DNA of 64,000 nucleotides. It comes from Aliishimia sp045106335 (GTDB lineage: Bacteria; Pseudomonadota; Alphaproteobacteria; Rhodobacterales; Rhodobacteraceae). The notes below the pieces were generated by a model. That model did not search any database and had not been told where the DNA came from. It saw nothing but the letters and a program-made list of their open reading frames with translations. The position numbers were made by a program, and so were the translations under genes. Below, in pieces: positions 14,867 through 24,153 of this stretch. The DNA is taken from assembly GCA_045106335.1 (NCBI GenBank), contig JBGCEM010000100.1, forward strand, positions 34,025-98,024, read 5' to 3'. Position 1 is the stretch's first letter. The number at the start of each line of letters is the position of its first letter.

Positions 14867-17857
14867 TCAAGTGCGCACATATCCCGCAACGACTTGCAGG
14901 ATTTTAAACGACGTTGCTGCGTCGTTTTCAACAACAGCCATGAACTCTTCAACGCCCAGGCGCAGGCAGCGCAGCTCAGATTTGGCGCGCATATCCAGCG
15001 CGCGTGGCTCGTTTCGGATCAGCCCCAATTCGCCCACAAGCGCACCAGGCCCAACAGTCGCAATCACCTGATCGTCTTCACCGCTTTTGGGCAACAACAG
15101 ATCTGCCTCGCCCTCAAGGATCAAAAAGGCCCCGCTGTCGGGTGCATCATTCTTATGAAACACATAGCGACCTGGATCGGTCCGATACCAACGCGCGCCA
15201 AAGGCCAACAACCGGATTTGCTTACGATCAAGCGCCGCAAACAGCGCCGTTTGCTTTAACGCTTGGACTTTGCGGGTCAAATCATTCGTGACCTCGCCAT
15301 CTGGTGCCGCAGTGGGGGCGCTGTCACCCCCCGTCAATCGACCTTGTGCGATCTCTAAGGTTAAGTCGAATTCTAGGTTTTCTTCCAGGGTCGGGGCCAA
15401 ATAGAACAGCGTCGCGTTAGGCAGTTCGGCGCGCAAAGCGGTGATCATACGTACGCGCACCTCGGGGGCAAAACTGGACATGACTTTGTCCAAAACCAAA
15501 ATATCAGGCCGCTTGATGACGGCGCGGCTGACGGCCAAAGGCTCGGCGAAGGTGGCTGGCAAATTAGCGCCTCCCAGCGAAATTGGTACGTCAAACACCA
15601 AGCGCAACACCTGACGCGACACCCCGTTGTCGCGCAGCACATCTGCCACAACTTGGCGCACGGCTTCGCCCTTTGGTCCCGCCTCGTCCGAGATTTTGCC
15701 AAACAGCGCGTTTTCCAGGATCGTAAAGCCACATAGCACCTGATCCGTCCCAATCGGCGCGAACATATCTGCCATCTGATCGCGCAGGGTGGCCCCATGC
15801 TGTGCCCGCAATTTCAGAACATTTTCCCGGATCTTTTTAGGGAACGCAGGGCCGACCTGTTCTGCGGTGATGGACGACGGGACACTTAAAATCAGTGCCA
15901 TAGACTCATCTTCCACGGGTTTTCCCGCCCGTAAGTCGTCTATTTTGCCCAGGACCGAGTCATAGATTTCGGGGTCCAGTCCGGTTTTTTGAAACAGGGG
16001 GTGGTCCGTGCCACCCGACCCAAAAATTTGGCGCAAACCGTCCATGACAGCCAGGGCCAAATCCATCAGATCTTTTTCCAACCCAAGCTTTTTGAAAAGG
16101 TGTAAATATTCTAAACGCTCTGCCAAAGCATCCGCCAGTAAAGGGCTGCGCGGGGTGGCAAACAATAGGTTTTGTACCACGGGCAGGGCCGGGCAATAGG
16201 TGTCGGGATCAAGCACATGCACGGCATCTTCCAGCCCTTTGGCCTGCAAGGCGCTGCGCACCGCGCCGCGCAAAGCAATCAAGCTGTCCGCCAATGCGCC
16301 ATGCGCGTCCGGGTCCAACACCTGATCCATAGCGCGGCGAAACAAGGCGCCCGCCCCACCGATATTCTCGACGATCTCGCACCAGGCGTCTTCCAAAGCC
16401 TCAAGACTATCACGCGCACCGCGACTTGGATCCGTCCAATTGGCGCTGAGCATATCTGCACTGTTGCCGGCGCGTACGGATTCGAATGCGAAATCGATAT
16501 CAGAGCCCGCGTCCAGCGGAACAGCGCGGATAGACATCAACAAATTGTCTGCAAAGCTGCCCTGAAACAGCACAGGGCGCGACGTTGCATGCCCGATGCG
16601 CGTGGCCAAAGAGATCTGATGCAGCGCGTTCAGATCTTGGCCACTGACTTGGATGTGCCCCGAAGACGGCACCAATTCGCGCGTCAACAGATCGCCAAAG
16701 GCTTTGCGATCCTCGTCACTTGGGGCCGCGACCCCGATCAATGCCCCGCCCGGCAAGGTCGCGTTCAGATCTTCCAGCACCGGATTGCCATCCGCATCGC
16801 GCACTGTCACGCTGTCCAATATGATGTCACCGTCCAGACGCGGCATTGTCTCAGGGGCGTCAGTTATTAACGCCTCGTCAACCATACCTGCTGGCGCGAA
16901 ACGATCTGTGATCGTCTCCCAACGCACCGCCATGTCTTGGGATTGATTGTAATAGGCCAGCAATTCCTTCCAGGGCCCGGCCAGATCTTTATACGCCGCC
17001 AACGCTGCCACCAATGCGCCCAAGGTAACCTCGCCCTGGATCACTAGATAGCCGCCAATCGAATAAAACAACAAAGGTGTCAGCTGCGTGATAAAGTTGT
17101 TCAGAAACTTCATGAAGAATTTTTTCTGGTAGATCTCAAAGCGCAAAGCATACAGCTTGCCCAACCGATCTGTGATCATCGCCAGGCGAAACCGCCAGCC
17201 CGCATGGGTGCGCAGCGTACTGGCCCCGGCCGCACTTTCCCCAATTTCGGCGGCCAGTGCGCGCACTTGAATGACGCGCTGTTTGTTCAGTTTGTTGATC
17301 TGGCGCTGCAGTTTCGGGATCAACCAGGCTTGCAACGGGATCAACGCACAAGCGGCCAACCCAAAGGTGACGGATTGTGCAAATAAAAATCCTAAAATTG
17401 TTAGCATTTGGCCCGCTTGTAGCACGGGTTGCGCTAAAGCATCGCCCATCAAACCGCCCATCGGCTCGGATTCGGCGGTGACCATCGACACCAATTCACC
17501 CTGCGAGGTCCGCTCAAAATAGGGCTGCGGGAATCTCAGGATGCGCGCGATCAATGTATAGCGAAATCGGCGCAAAAGACGCTCGGCCAGCACCCCTTTC
17601 ATGGTGTTGATGCGCATTTTCAGCAAGCCATGGGCCAACACGGCCGCTAAAAAACACCCACATAAAATCAACAGATACTCAATCTGCGAGAAGGTCATAC
17701 CATATGTGGTGATTTCGGGCGTATCCGACCCGATGGCGCCGTTGATGATTTGCTTGGGCAGCTCCAGGGTCAAATACAAAAGCGGAAACAAAAAGAGTGT
17801 TGCGCATAGCAAAACTATCTGGTCGCGTTTGGAGAATTTCCAAATAAATGTGAACAA
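14867..17857 (-). CDS. Large ABC exporter-like protein with degenerate ATPase motifs and C-terminal cNMP-binding domain
   Basis: 996 residues. Residues 1 to about 310 form a type I exporter membrane domain with several hydrophobic helices. The nucleotide-binding domain begins near 345, but Walker A is replaced by GVAAPSDEDR (375-384), the signature LSGGQ by LPATF, and Walker B ends ILVLDK, putting Lys where the catalytic Glu should be. The Q-loop region (VLFQGSFADNLL, 429-440) is recognisable. An insertion of roughly 250-300 residues splits the domain. The C-terminus is a cyclic-nucleotide-binding fold with a phosphate-binding cassette (GELGLIRNEPRA). Possibly a regulated non-transporting or scaffold protein. 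The reading frame is intact, so this is not a pseudogene. Confidence 0.82.
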   Translation of the reverse strand: MFTFIWKFSKRDQIVLLCATLFLFPLLYLTLELPKQIINGAIGSDTPEITTYGMTFSQIEYLLILCGCFLAAVLAHGLLKMRINTMKGVLAERLLRRFRYTLIARILRFPQPYFERTSQGELVSMVTAESEPMGGLMGDALAQPVLQAGQMLTILGFLFAQSVTFGLAACALIPLQAWLIPKLQRQINKLNKQRVIQVRALAAEIGESAAGASTLRTHAGWRFRLAMITDRLGKLYALRFEIYQKKFFMKFLNNFITQLTPLLFYSIGGYLVIQGEVTLGALVAALAAYKDLAGPWKELLAYYNQSQDMAVRWETITDRFAPAGMVDEALITDAPETMPRLDGDIILDSVTVRDADGNPVLEDLNATLPGGALIGVAAPSDEDRKAFGDLLTRELVPSSGHIQVSGQDLNALHQISLATRIGHATSRPVLFQGSFADNLLMSIRAVPLDAGSDIDFAFESVRAGNSADMLSANWTDPSRGARDSLEALEDAWCEIVENIGGAGALFRRAMDQVLDPDAHGALADSLIALRGAVRSALQAKGLEDAVHVLDPDTYCPALPVVQNLLFATPRSPLLADALAERLEYLHLFKKLGLEKDLMDLALAVMDGLRQIFGSGGTDHPLFQKTGLDPEIYDSVLGKIDDLRAGKPVEDESMALILSVPSSITAEQVGPAFPKKIRENVLKLRAQHGATLRDQMADMFAPIGTDQVLCGFTILENALFGKISDEAGPKGEAVRQVVADVLRDNGVSRQVLRLVFDVPISLGGANLPATFAEPLAVSRAVIKRPDILVLDKVMSSFAPEVRVRMITALRAELPNATLFYLAPTLEENLEFDLTLEIAQGRLTGGDSAPTAAPDGEVTNDLTRKVQALKQTALFAALDRKQIRLLAFGARWYRTDPGRYVFHKNDAPDSGAFLILEGEADLLLPKSGEDDQVIATVGPGALVGELGLIRNEPRALDMRAKSELRCLRLGVEEFMAVVENDAATSFKILQVVAGYVRT

Positions 17858-18021
17858 TGAGCGTTCGATGAGGGCCCACCAATCCTTTGCGGCAGTCTCT
17901 GTTCAGACACATCTGTCAGAACAAAGATCAAAAATTTTTATCGACATTACTCAGGAAATGCGCGGGATCAATTGCTTTTAGGCGCAAGGGGTTGCATCAT
18001 TTCCCAAAGAAGGAGCGTGAT

Positions 18022-18393
18022 TTGGATCTAATATCTATTTTGATCCTGCTGGGATTGCTGCAATTCAAGCACATGTTTGCGGATTTTTTTCTGCAAACAC
18101 CGATCATGTTGATGAATCGCGCGACCTATGTGCACCCGGGTCGCGCCCTCCATTGCGCTGTGCATGTTGTGGGGTCTGCTCTATGTTTTCTGGTGATGGG
18201 TGTGCCTTTGGCGCTTGGGGTGATCGTGCTGGCCTGCGAGGGCATTGCACATTTTCACATCGACTACCTGAAGGGCGTGTGGTCCGAACGCGCCGGGCAT
18301 GGTCCCGCCGATGCCGGATATTGGCGCGCGTTTGGCGCGGATCAGACGCTGCATCAACTCACCTATGTCGGGATGGTTTGGGCCGTCCTTTAA
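18022..18393 (+). CDS. DUF3307 membrane protein
   Basis: 123 residues. The TTG at 18022 was chosen because AAGGAG ends 6 nt upstream and the protein then begins directly with its first hydrophobic helix; a longer upstream reading lacks a ribosome site. The family hallmark is visible: FKHMFADFFLQT near the start and HFHIDYLK later. Three to four membrane segments are predicted by eye. DUF3307 proteins are small inner-membrane proteins without an established function. The next gene starts 26 nt downstream, so the two may be co-transcribed. Confidence 0.75.
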   Translation: MDLISILILLGLLQFKHMFADFFLQTPIMLMNRATYVHPGRALHCAVHVVGSALCFLVMGVPLALGVIVLACEGIAHFHIDYLKGVWSERAGHGPADAGYWRAFGADQTLHQLTYVGMVWAVL

Positions 18394-18419
18394 CCCTGTA
18401 AACACTGCCCGAGGCCCCC

Positions 18420-20048
18420 ATGTCTGACATCACTCTCTACAAAGCGCGTAAAGTTTTAACGATGGACCCGCGTCGTCCTAAGGCCACCCATGTGGCTGTC
18501 AAACAGGGCCGGATCCTGGCCGTGGGCGATGCAGATTGCGCGGTTGGGTGGGGCGATGTGGTGCAGGATGATCAATTCGCCGATGCAGTTCTGATGCCCG
18601 GTCTGGTCGAGGGCCATGCCCATATGATGGCGGGCGCGATGTGGCGCTATACGTACGCGGGGTATCACGACCGCACCGATCCCGATGGCACGCTTTGGCC
18701 TGGCATGACCAATATCGACGAAGTGGTGGCGCGTCTTGCGCAAGCAGAGGCCAATTTGGACGCGGACACGCCCCTGGTCGGGTGGGGATTTGACCCGATC
18801 TTTTTGACGTCCCAGCGATTGTCGCGCGCGCATCTGGATCAGATCAGCACCGACCGTCCTATCGCCATTCTGTTTTCCAATTTCCACCTGATGTGCGTGA
18901 ATTCGAAAGCGTTGGAACTGGCAGGGTATAGCCGCGAAACCAATGCCGAAGGGGTGATCAAAAGCCCCGATGGCACACCTACGGGCGAGTTGCAGGAAAT
19001 GGCCGCCATGTTCCCGGTGATGCGGCGCTTGGGGATCGATTTTCGCGGTCTCAGCCAATCCGAAGACAGTATCAAAAGCTATGGCGAGGTCTGCAAACGC
19101 GCAGGCGTCACCACAGTCACGGACCTTTATTCTTCGCTTGAGGAAGAAGATCTGGCCATCATGACCCGCGTCACGGGCGCATCAGATTATCCTGTTCGTA
19201 TCGTTCCGGCCATCGGCACAGCGGGCAGTGATCCTGCTAAGATGGCCGCCTATGCGCAGTCCTTGAAAGGCAAAAGCACAGATAAGTTGCGGTTGGGGGC
19301 TGTGAAATTGATGACTGACGGCTCGATCCAAGGCTGGACCGCGCGGGTGCGTTGGCCGGGCTATGTGGATGGTCAGCCAAATGGGTTGTGGAACACGGCG
19401 CCCGATCAAATCTTTGCCCACTGCGAGGCGATGCAGGCCGCGGGTGTGCAAATGCATATCCATGTGAATGGCGATGAAGCCGCCGAGGTCTCTTTGGCCG
19501 CATTAGAAGCGGCTGCGCAAAAACACCCCTGGCCCGGCGCGCGTCATGTGCTGCAGCATTGTCAACTGATGGACCGCGCGCTTTATCAAAAGGCTGTGGA
19601 TTTGGGGGTATGTTGTAACATATTTTCCAACCATCTGTGGTATTTCGGGGACCAACATATCGCGCTGACCATGGGTGCCAATCGCGCGCAGTACATGAAC
19701 GCCGCGCGCACGGCGTTGGATACAGGCGTGCACATCGCGCTGCATTCGGATGCGCCCGTAACGCCTTTGGGCCCGCTCTTTACCGCGTGGTGTGCTGTGA
19801 ACCGTTTGACGATGACAGGGGCGTCAATGGGCGCGGCCGAACGCATCACCGTCGACGAGGCCCTGCACGCCATCACCCTTGGCGCGGCCTATACATTGCG
19901 GCTGGACGCTGAAATCGGGTCTATCGAGCCTGGCAAAATCGCGGATTTTGCAGTCCTGGGCGAAGATCCCACAACAGTAGATCCCGTGGCACTCAAAGAC
20001 ATTCCCGTGCTCGGCACCGTGTCGGGCGGGCAGGTACATCTGCTGTGA
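18420..20048 (+). CDS. Amidohydrolase family 3 metal-dependent hydrolase (YtcJ-like)
   Basis: 542 residues. The metal-binding HxH motif lies in GLVEGHAHMM (His66, His68), and downstream metal-site and active-site segments include KLMTDGSIQGW, MHIHVNGDEA and ALHSDAPVTP, the arrangement of the amidohydrolase_3 family. These cytoplasmic enzymes hydrolyse amide or related C-N bonds with one or two divalent metals; the substrate is not predictable. Its stop overlaps the start of a CobW-type GTPase gene (GTGA), suggesting that the GTPase serves this enzyme's metal supply. Confidence 0.85.
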   Translation: MSDITLYKARKVLTMDPRRPKATHVAVKQGRILAVGDADCAVGWGDVVQDDQFADAVLMPGLVEGHAHMMAGAMWRYTYAGYHDRTDPDGTLWPGMTNIDEVVARLAQAEANLDADTPLVGWGFDPIFLTSQRLSRAHLDQISTDRPIAILFSNFHLMCVNSKALELAGYSRETNAEGVIKSPDGTPTGELQEMAAMFPVMRRLGIDFRGLSQSEDSIKSYGEVCKRAGVTTVTDLYSSLEEEDLAIMTRVTGASDYPVRIVPAIGTAGSDPAKMAAYAQSLKGKSTDKLRLGAVKLMTDGSIQGWTARVRWPGYVDGQPNGLWNTAPDQIFAHCEAMQAAGVQMHIHVNGDEAAEVSLAALEAAAQKHPWPGARHVLQHCQLMDRALYQKAVDLGVCCNIFSNHLWYFGDQHIALTMGANRAQYMNAARTALDTGVHIALHSDAPVTPLGPLFTAWCAVNRLTMTGASMGAAERITVDEALHAITLGAAYTLRLDAEIGSIEPGKIADFAVLGEDPTTVDPVALKDIPVLGTVSGGQVHLL

Positions 20049-20896
20049 GCAAACTGCCCCTGACAGTCATTGGCGGCTATTTGGGGGCGGGTAAGACCAC
20101 GCTGATCAACCATTTGCTCACCAGCGATCATGGTCGCAAGTTGATGATTATGGTCAATGATTTCGGCGCTGTGAATATAGACGCAGCCCTGTTGTCACGC
20201 GCCTCGGACAAAGTCCTGGAACTCACAAATGGCTGTGTGTGCTGCACGATGGGGGCGGATCTGTTCCTGGCCGTAGGCGATGTGCTGGACCGCCCCAACC
20301 GACCCGACCATCTGATCATCGAGGCCAGCGGCATTGCTGATCCCGCCAAAATCGCCACAGTTGCAAAAACGGAACCCGATCTGAGCTATGGTGGTATCGT
20401 CACAGTTGTTGATGGGCTGAACTATCCGGATCTGATCCAAAACCCACAAATTGCGCCCCAACTGCAAGCCCAAGTACGCGTAGCAGATCTGGTACTGGTG
20501 ACCAAAGCCGATCTTACTTTGGATGCCCCGCGCGTTTTGCGCGACGCCCTAAGCATTGGCCCGCTGATTTGGGCGCTGGATGGTGACGCCCCGGATCCTA
20601 TAGGATCCCATGCGGATTTCGTGAAATGGTCAACACTTCCAACGCAGACTATGACCCGCGACGCGCTGTTGGCCAAAATTGAACAGCGACCGCCGGGGCT
20701 TTATCGGTTGAAAGGATTTGTGCCTGGGGTCGATGCAGCATGGCACGTGCAAGTTGTCGGGCGCACGGTCGATGTGGTGCGCATTTCCGTCGAAACTCAG
20801 GGCATGACCAGCTATGCGCTGGTGGGCATCGGTGTCAAAGGGCAGGTCAGTCAAACTCAGATCTCGACGTGGTGGAATGAAAGCACCCTGTCTTAA
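20045..20896 (+). CDS. CobW/COG0523-family GTPase (putative metallochaperone)
   Basis: 283 residues from a GTG that overlaps the amidohydrolase stop by 4 nt. Walker A is GGYLGAGKTT (10-19) and the metal-binding CxCC motif is GCVCC (Cys64, 66, 67). Guanine specificity comes from TKAD. The C-terminal CobW_C domain is short (RLKGFVPG onward). The family transfers metals such as zinc, cobalt or iron to client enzymes using GTP. Tight coupling to a metal-dependent amidohydrolase points to that enzyme as client; the metal is unknown. Confidence 0.88.
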   Translation: MSKLPLTVIGGYLGAGKTTLINHLLTSDHGRKLMIMVNDFGAVNIDAALLSRASDKVLELTNGCVCCTMGADLFLAVGDVLDRPNRPDHLIIEASGIADPAKIATVAKTEPDLSYGGIVTVVDGLNYPDLIQNPQIAPQLQAQVRVADLVLVTKADLTLDAPRVLRDALSIGPLIWALDGDAPDPIGSHADFVKWSTLPTQTMTRDALLAKIEQRPPGLYRLKGFVPGVDAAWHVQVVGRTVDVVRISVETQGMTSYALVGIGVKGQVSQTQISTWWNESTLS

Positions 20897-21031
20897 ACGT
20901 GAACCACAAATGCCCTGCAGCGCGGCGCGTTTTCGGGGGCATCCACGCCATCAACAAAGCCGCAGTACGTGATACCTTGGGTTTTCGGCAGGGGCCTTTT
21001 ATCCCCAAACTTACGCGAAAATCCGACATAG

Positions 21032-21047
21032 TTAATGTATACATTAA
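21032..21047. promoter_or_regulatory. GntR/FCD-type operator, perfect palindrome
   Basis: TTAATGTATACATTAA is a perfect 16-bp palindrome, 57 bp before the proposed GntR start. Its TGTATACA core resembles operators of FadR/FCD-type GntR regulators. It is well placed for autoregulation and control of the downstream dehydrogenase-kinase-oxidoreductase operon. Confidence 0.65.
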
Positions 21048-21104
21048 TGCATTTGACGCCATATGCAAAACATGACACGTCTGGTGTTAACAGGGAAATT
21101 GAAC

Positions 21105-21776
21105 ATGATTGCACGGGCAAAAAATTCATTGGTCGGAGGGGCGTATGAACAATTGCGTGCCGAAATCCTGTGCAATCACATGCCGCCGGGCTACCAAGCA
21201 CCAGAAGCTGAAATCGCGCTTCGTTTAAGCATGTCTCGCACGCCGGTGCGGGAAGCTTTGATCCGACTGGAAGCCGAAGGCCTTGTGGAATTGATCCCCC
21301 GTCGCGGTGCACGTGTGTTACCAATTTCGGCCGCTGATATGGCCGAGATCTATGAAATCCTCTTGGCGGTCGAACCCGAAGCGGCAGCCAATTTCGCCGC
21401 GCGCCAACCGGATGCCATCACATTGGCACCCCTTGAAGCTGCGACGCGCCAAATGGAAAAAGCACTTGAAGCCAAAGACTTGGATGCGTGGGGCGTTGCG
21501 GATGATCTGTTTCATCAAACCTTGTTGGCCTTGCATGGCAACCGGCGTTTGTCGGCAATTGTCAGTGAGGTTATGGCACAAGCGCATCGCGCCCGAATTG
21601 TGACGTTGCGCTTGCGGGATATGCCTTATAAGTCCACCGCCGATCATCGCGACATTCTAGATGCGTTGCGTGCAGGGGCCTCAGATCAAGCCCGGACCGC
21701 GTTTCGCGCACATCGGCGACGGACCTCGGCTGAGCTTTTGGCCTTGTTAGAAAATTACAGATTGCCGGGGCTTTGA
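21105..21776 (+). CDS. GntR-family (FCD domain) transcriptional regulator
   Basis: About 223 residues from the ATG at 21105, preceded by GGGAAA; ATGs at 21063 and 21072 are in frame but lack a ribosome site. The winged helix (AYEQLRAEIL, MSRTPVREALIRLEAEGLVEL) is classical GntR. The FCD ligand-binding domain follows, with metal-type residues in LFHQTLLALHGN and DHRDILDALRAG. FCD members usually sense small organic acids. It heads an operon for four-carbon sugar acid-like catabolism and has a palindromic operator upstream. The next gene begins at or just after its stop. Confidence 0.9.
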   Translation: MIARAKNSLVGGAYEQLRAEILCNHMPPGYQAPEAEIALRLSMSRTPVREALIRLEAEGLVELIPRRGARVLPISAADMAEIYEILLAVEPEAAANFAARQPDAITLAPLEAATRQMEKALEAKDLDAWGVADDLFHQTLLALHGNRRLSAIVSEVMAQAHRARIVTLRLRDMPYKSTADHRDILDALRAGASDQARTAFRAHRRRTSAELLALLENYRLPGL

Positions 21777-21790
21777 GTGTGGGAACAGAT

Positions 21791-22879
21791 GTGAAAATCG
21801 CCGTCATCGCGGGCGACGGAATTGGGCCGGATGTGACGCAAGCGGCTTTAGCGGTGGCGGATGCTGCTGTGAAACTGGCCAAGGCGCCAAAGTTGACCCG
21901 CCAGCCGATTGCTGCAGGGGCTGGGTATTTTGAACAGACCGGACAGGACATTGAACCAGGCGGCGAAGAGGCCGCGGGTCAAGCAGCAGCGATTTTCCTG
22001 GGGGCCATTGGGCTGCCCGCGATCCGACATCCAGATGGCACCGAAATTTCGCCACATTTGCGCCTGCGCGAGCGTTATCAACTGTATGCCGGCGTGCGCC
22101 CCGTGCGTGCTTATCCCAACGCGCCGCAACGCCTGGCCGACCCACGTGCTGCTGGGATCGACATGGTGATCTTGCGCGAAAGCACTGAAGGTTTGTTCTA
22201 TTCTGCCGCTGTGCATGGGCGCGCTGAAATCGAAGGCGACGCGGCGGTGAATGACATCATGCGCATCACCCGGGCGACCACCGAAAAGCTGCACCGTTTT
22301 GCCTTTCAACTGGCAGCGCGGCGCAAGGCCAAGGGCAAATCCGGCAAGCTGACCTGTGTCGACAAGGCCAATGTGTTCACCTCGCAGGCGTTTTTCCGCA
22401 AGATTTTTGATGAAATCAAAGCGGACCATCCAGATGTTGCGGTGGATTACAACTATGTCGACGCGATGGCGCTGGATCTGGTGCGCCAACCTTGGGACTT
22501 TGATGTCATGGTGATGGAAAACATCTTTGGTGATATCTTGTCGGACCTTGCAGGCGGGCTCGTGGGGGGGATGGGTATGGCCGCCTGCGCTGAAATCGGC
22601 GACGAGGTCGGACTGTTCCAACCGGCGCATGGCTCTGCCCCCGACATCATGGGGCAAGACCGCGCCAACCCGCTGGCAGCCATTCTCTCGGCCGGTTTGA
22701 TGCTGGACTATCTGTCTGAAACAACGGGCTATTCTGCCTATGCTTTGGCTGCAGATCACCTGGATCGTGCGGTTGAGACTGGCTTTGCGCAGAACCAACT
22801 GCGCCCGATGGAATTTGGCGGCGATATGGGCACATTGGCTGTCACAAACGCCGTTCTTACCGCTTTAGGAGACGCGTAA
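21791..22879 (+). CDS. Isocitrate/isopropylmalate dehydrogenase-family enzyme
   Basis: About 362 residues. The GTG at 21791 was chosen because GGGA lies 6 nt upstream and the protein then starts VKIAVIAGDGIGPDV, as in the family; GTG at 21779 and TTG at 21773 are alternatives. Family residues are present: LRLRERYQLYAGVRPVRAY, VILRESTEGLFY, the Lys in CVDKANVF, the metal-binding Asp in VDAMALDLVR and GLFQPAHGSAPD. Enzymes of this family oxidise and decarboxylate a beta-hydroxy acid with NAD(P). The adjoining OtnK-like kinase suggests a phosphorylated or free four-carbon sugar acid rather than isopropylmalate; leuB should be elsewhere. Confidence 0.88.
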   Translation: MKIAVIAGDGIGPDVTQAALAVADAAVKLAKAPKLTRQPIAAGAGYFEQTGQDIEPGGEEAAGQAAAIFLGAIGLPAIRHPDGTEISPHLRLRERYQLYAGVRPVRAYPNAPQRLADPRAAGIDMVILRESTEGLFYSAAVHGRAEIEGDAAVNDIMRITRATTEKLHRFAFQLAARRKAKGKSGKLTCVDKANVFTSQAFFRKIFDEIKADHPDVAVDYNYVDAMALDLVRQPWDFDVMVMENIFGDILSDLAGGLVGGMGMAACAEIGDEVGLFQPAHGSAPDIMGQDRANPLAAILSAGLMLDYLSETTGYSAYALAADHLDRAVETGFAQNQLRPMEFGGDMGTLAVTNAVLTALGDA

Positions 22880-24144
22880 TGTCCATACGAATTGGCGCGG
22901 TTGCCGATGATTTTACAGGGGCGACGGATCTGGCCAATACGTTCATGAGCGAAGGCCTGAGCTGTGTTCAAGTGATTGGTCAACCCGCAGAGGACATCGA
23001 TCTGGGCGATGCCGATGCTGTTGTGGTCGCGCTGAAATCGCGCACAGCGCCTGTAGGAACGGCTGTTGCAGAAAGCCTAGGCGCAGTTGATTGGCTGAAA
23101 GCGCGCGGCGCGCGTCAGATTATTTCGAAATATTGCTCGACGTTTGATTCCACAAAAGACGGTAATATCGGTCCGATTGCGGATGCGATGATGGCACGCT
23201 TGGACACGGATTTTGCGCTTGTTTGCCCCGCCTTTCCCGGGGCCGGGCGCACGATCTACAAAGGGCAGCTGTTCGTTGGCGACCAATTGTTGGCGGACAG
23301 TCCGATGAAGGACCACCCGCTCACGCCGATGCGAGACAGCGATTTGATGCGCTTGATGGGCCAGCAATCCAAACACGACGTCGGTTTGATCGACTTGGCC
23401 ACTGTGCGCGCCGGGGCTGGTGCCATCACGGCGCGGATCAATGCTTTAAAGCAACAGGGCTTCAAATACGGTGTGATCGATGTGGTCGATGACAGCGATT
23501 TGGACGTGATCGGTCAAGTGGCTTATTATCATGCGCTGGTTACAGGCGGGTCCGGCATCGCCAAAGGACTGCCCGCCGCTTGGCGTGCCGCAGGACATGT
23601 AAGTACCGCAAAGATCCCAAGCCCGCCGATGGCGCAAGGCCGCACGGTGATCCTGGCTGGGTCGTGCAGCCAAGCCACCCGCGCGCAAATCGCCAATATC
23701 CCGGCGGATTGGGGCACTTACCAGGTCGCAGCGTCGGATGTGGCGGGGGACCCGAAATTGGCGGATGAAATCAGTGCTTGGATTGACGCGCGCAAAGATA
23801 CGGCCCCGTGCGTGATCTATTCTTCGGCAGATCCGTCCGAGGTCGCCAAGGTGCAACAGTCTTTAGGCGCGGCACAAGCGGGCCACATGATCGAAACCCT
23901 CATGGGCCAGGTCGCCCAACACGCGCGCAACAACGGCATAAAGCGGTTGATCGTTGCGGGGGGCGAAACCTCGGGCGCTGTCGTGTCGGCTTTGGGAATT
24001 TCGGCCTTGCGTATTGGCCCGCAGATTGCGTCCGGTGTGCCCTGGTGCGAAACGCTAGATGCAGATCGCGTGGCGGTGGCTTTGAAGTCGGGCAATTTCG
24101 GGGGAGCTGATTTCTTTGCAGACGCCCTCAACATGCTCGGTTGA
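22879..24144 (+). CDS. otnK: Four-carbon acid sugar kinase (DUF1537), OtnK-like
   Basis: 421 residues. The start IGAVADDFTGATDLANTF and SKYCSTFDSTKDGNIGP, then CPAFPGAGRTIYKGQLFV and a GGSGIAKGL glycine-rich loop, closely follow 3-oxo-tetronate kinases. Such enzymes phosphorylate C4 of a 3-oxo-tetronate, or in relatives of a tetronate, with ATP; the phosphorylated keto acid is later decarboxylated to dihydroxyacetone phosphate. The ATG shares one base with the upstream TAA. No OtnC-type decarboxylase or LtnD-type dehydrogenase is next to it, so the exact substrate is open. Confidence 0.85.
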   Translation: MSIRIGAVADDFTGATDLANTFMSEGLSCVQVIGQPAEDIDLGDADAVVVALKSRTAPVGTAVAESLGAVDWLKARGARQIISKYCSTFDSTKDGNIGPIADAMMARLDTDFALVCPAFPGAGRTIYKGQLFVGDQLLADSPMKDHPLTPMRDSDLMRLMGQQSKHDVGLIDLATVRAGAGAITARINALKQQGFKYGVIDVVDDSDLDVIGQVAYYHALVTGGSGIAKGLPAAWRAAGHVSTAKIPSPPMAQGRTVILAGSCSQATRAQIANIPADWGTYQVAASDVAGDPKLADEISAWIDARKDTAPCVIYSSADPSEVAKVQQSLGAAQAGHMIETLMGQVAQHARNNGIKRLIVAGGETSGAVVSALGISALRIGPQIASGVPWCETLDADRVAVALKSGNFGGADFFADALNMLG

Positions 24145-24153
24145 TTGGCTATC

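Noticed and set aside
14867..17857. Calling the large ABC protein a pseudogene because its ATPase motifs are broken
   Set aside because: The 996-codon frame is uninterrupted, membrane and cNMP domains look intact, and a ribosomally plausible gene is preserved; degeneracy without stops suggests changed function.
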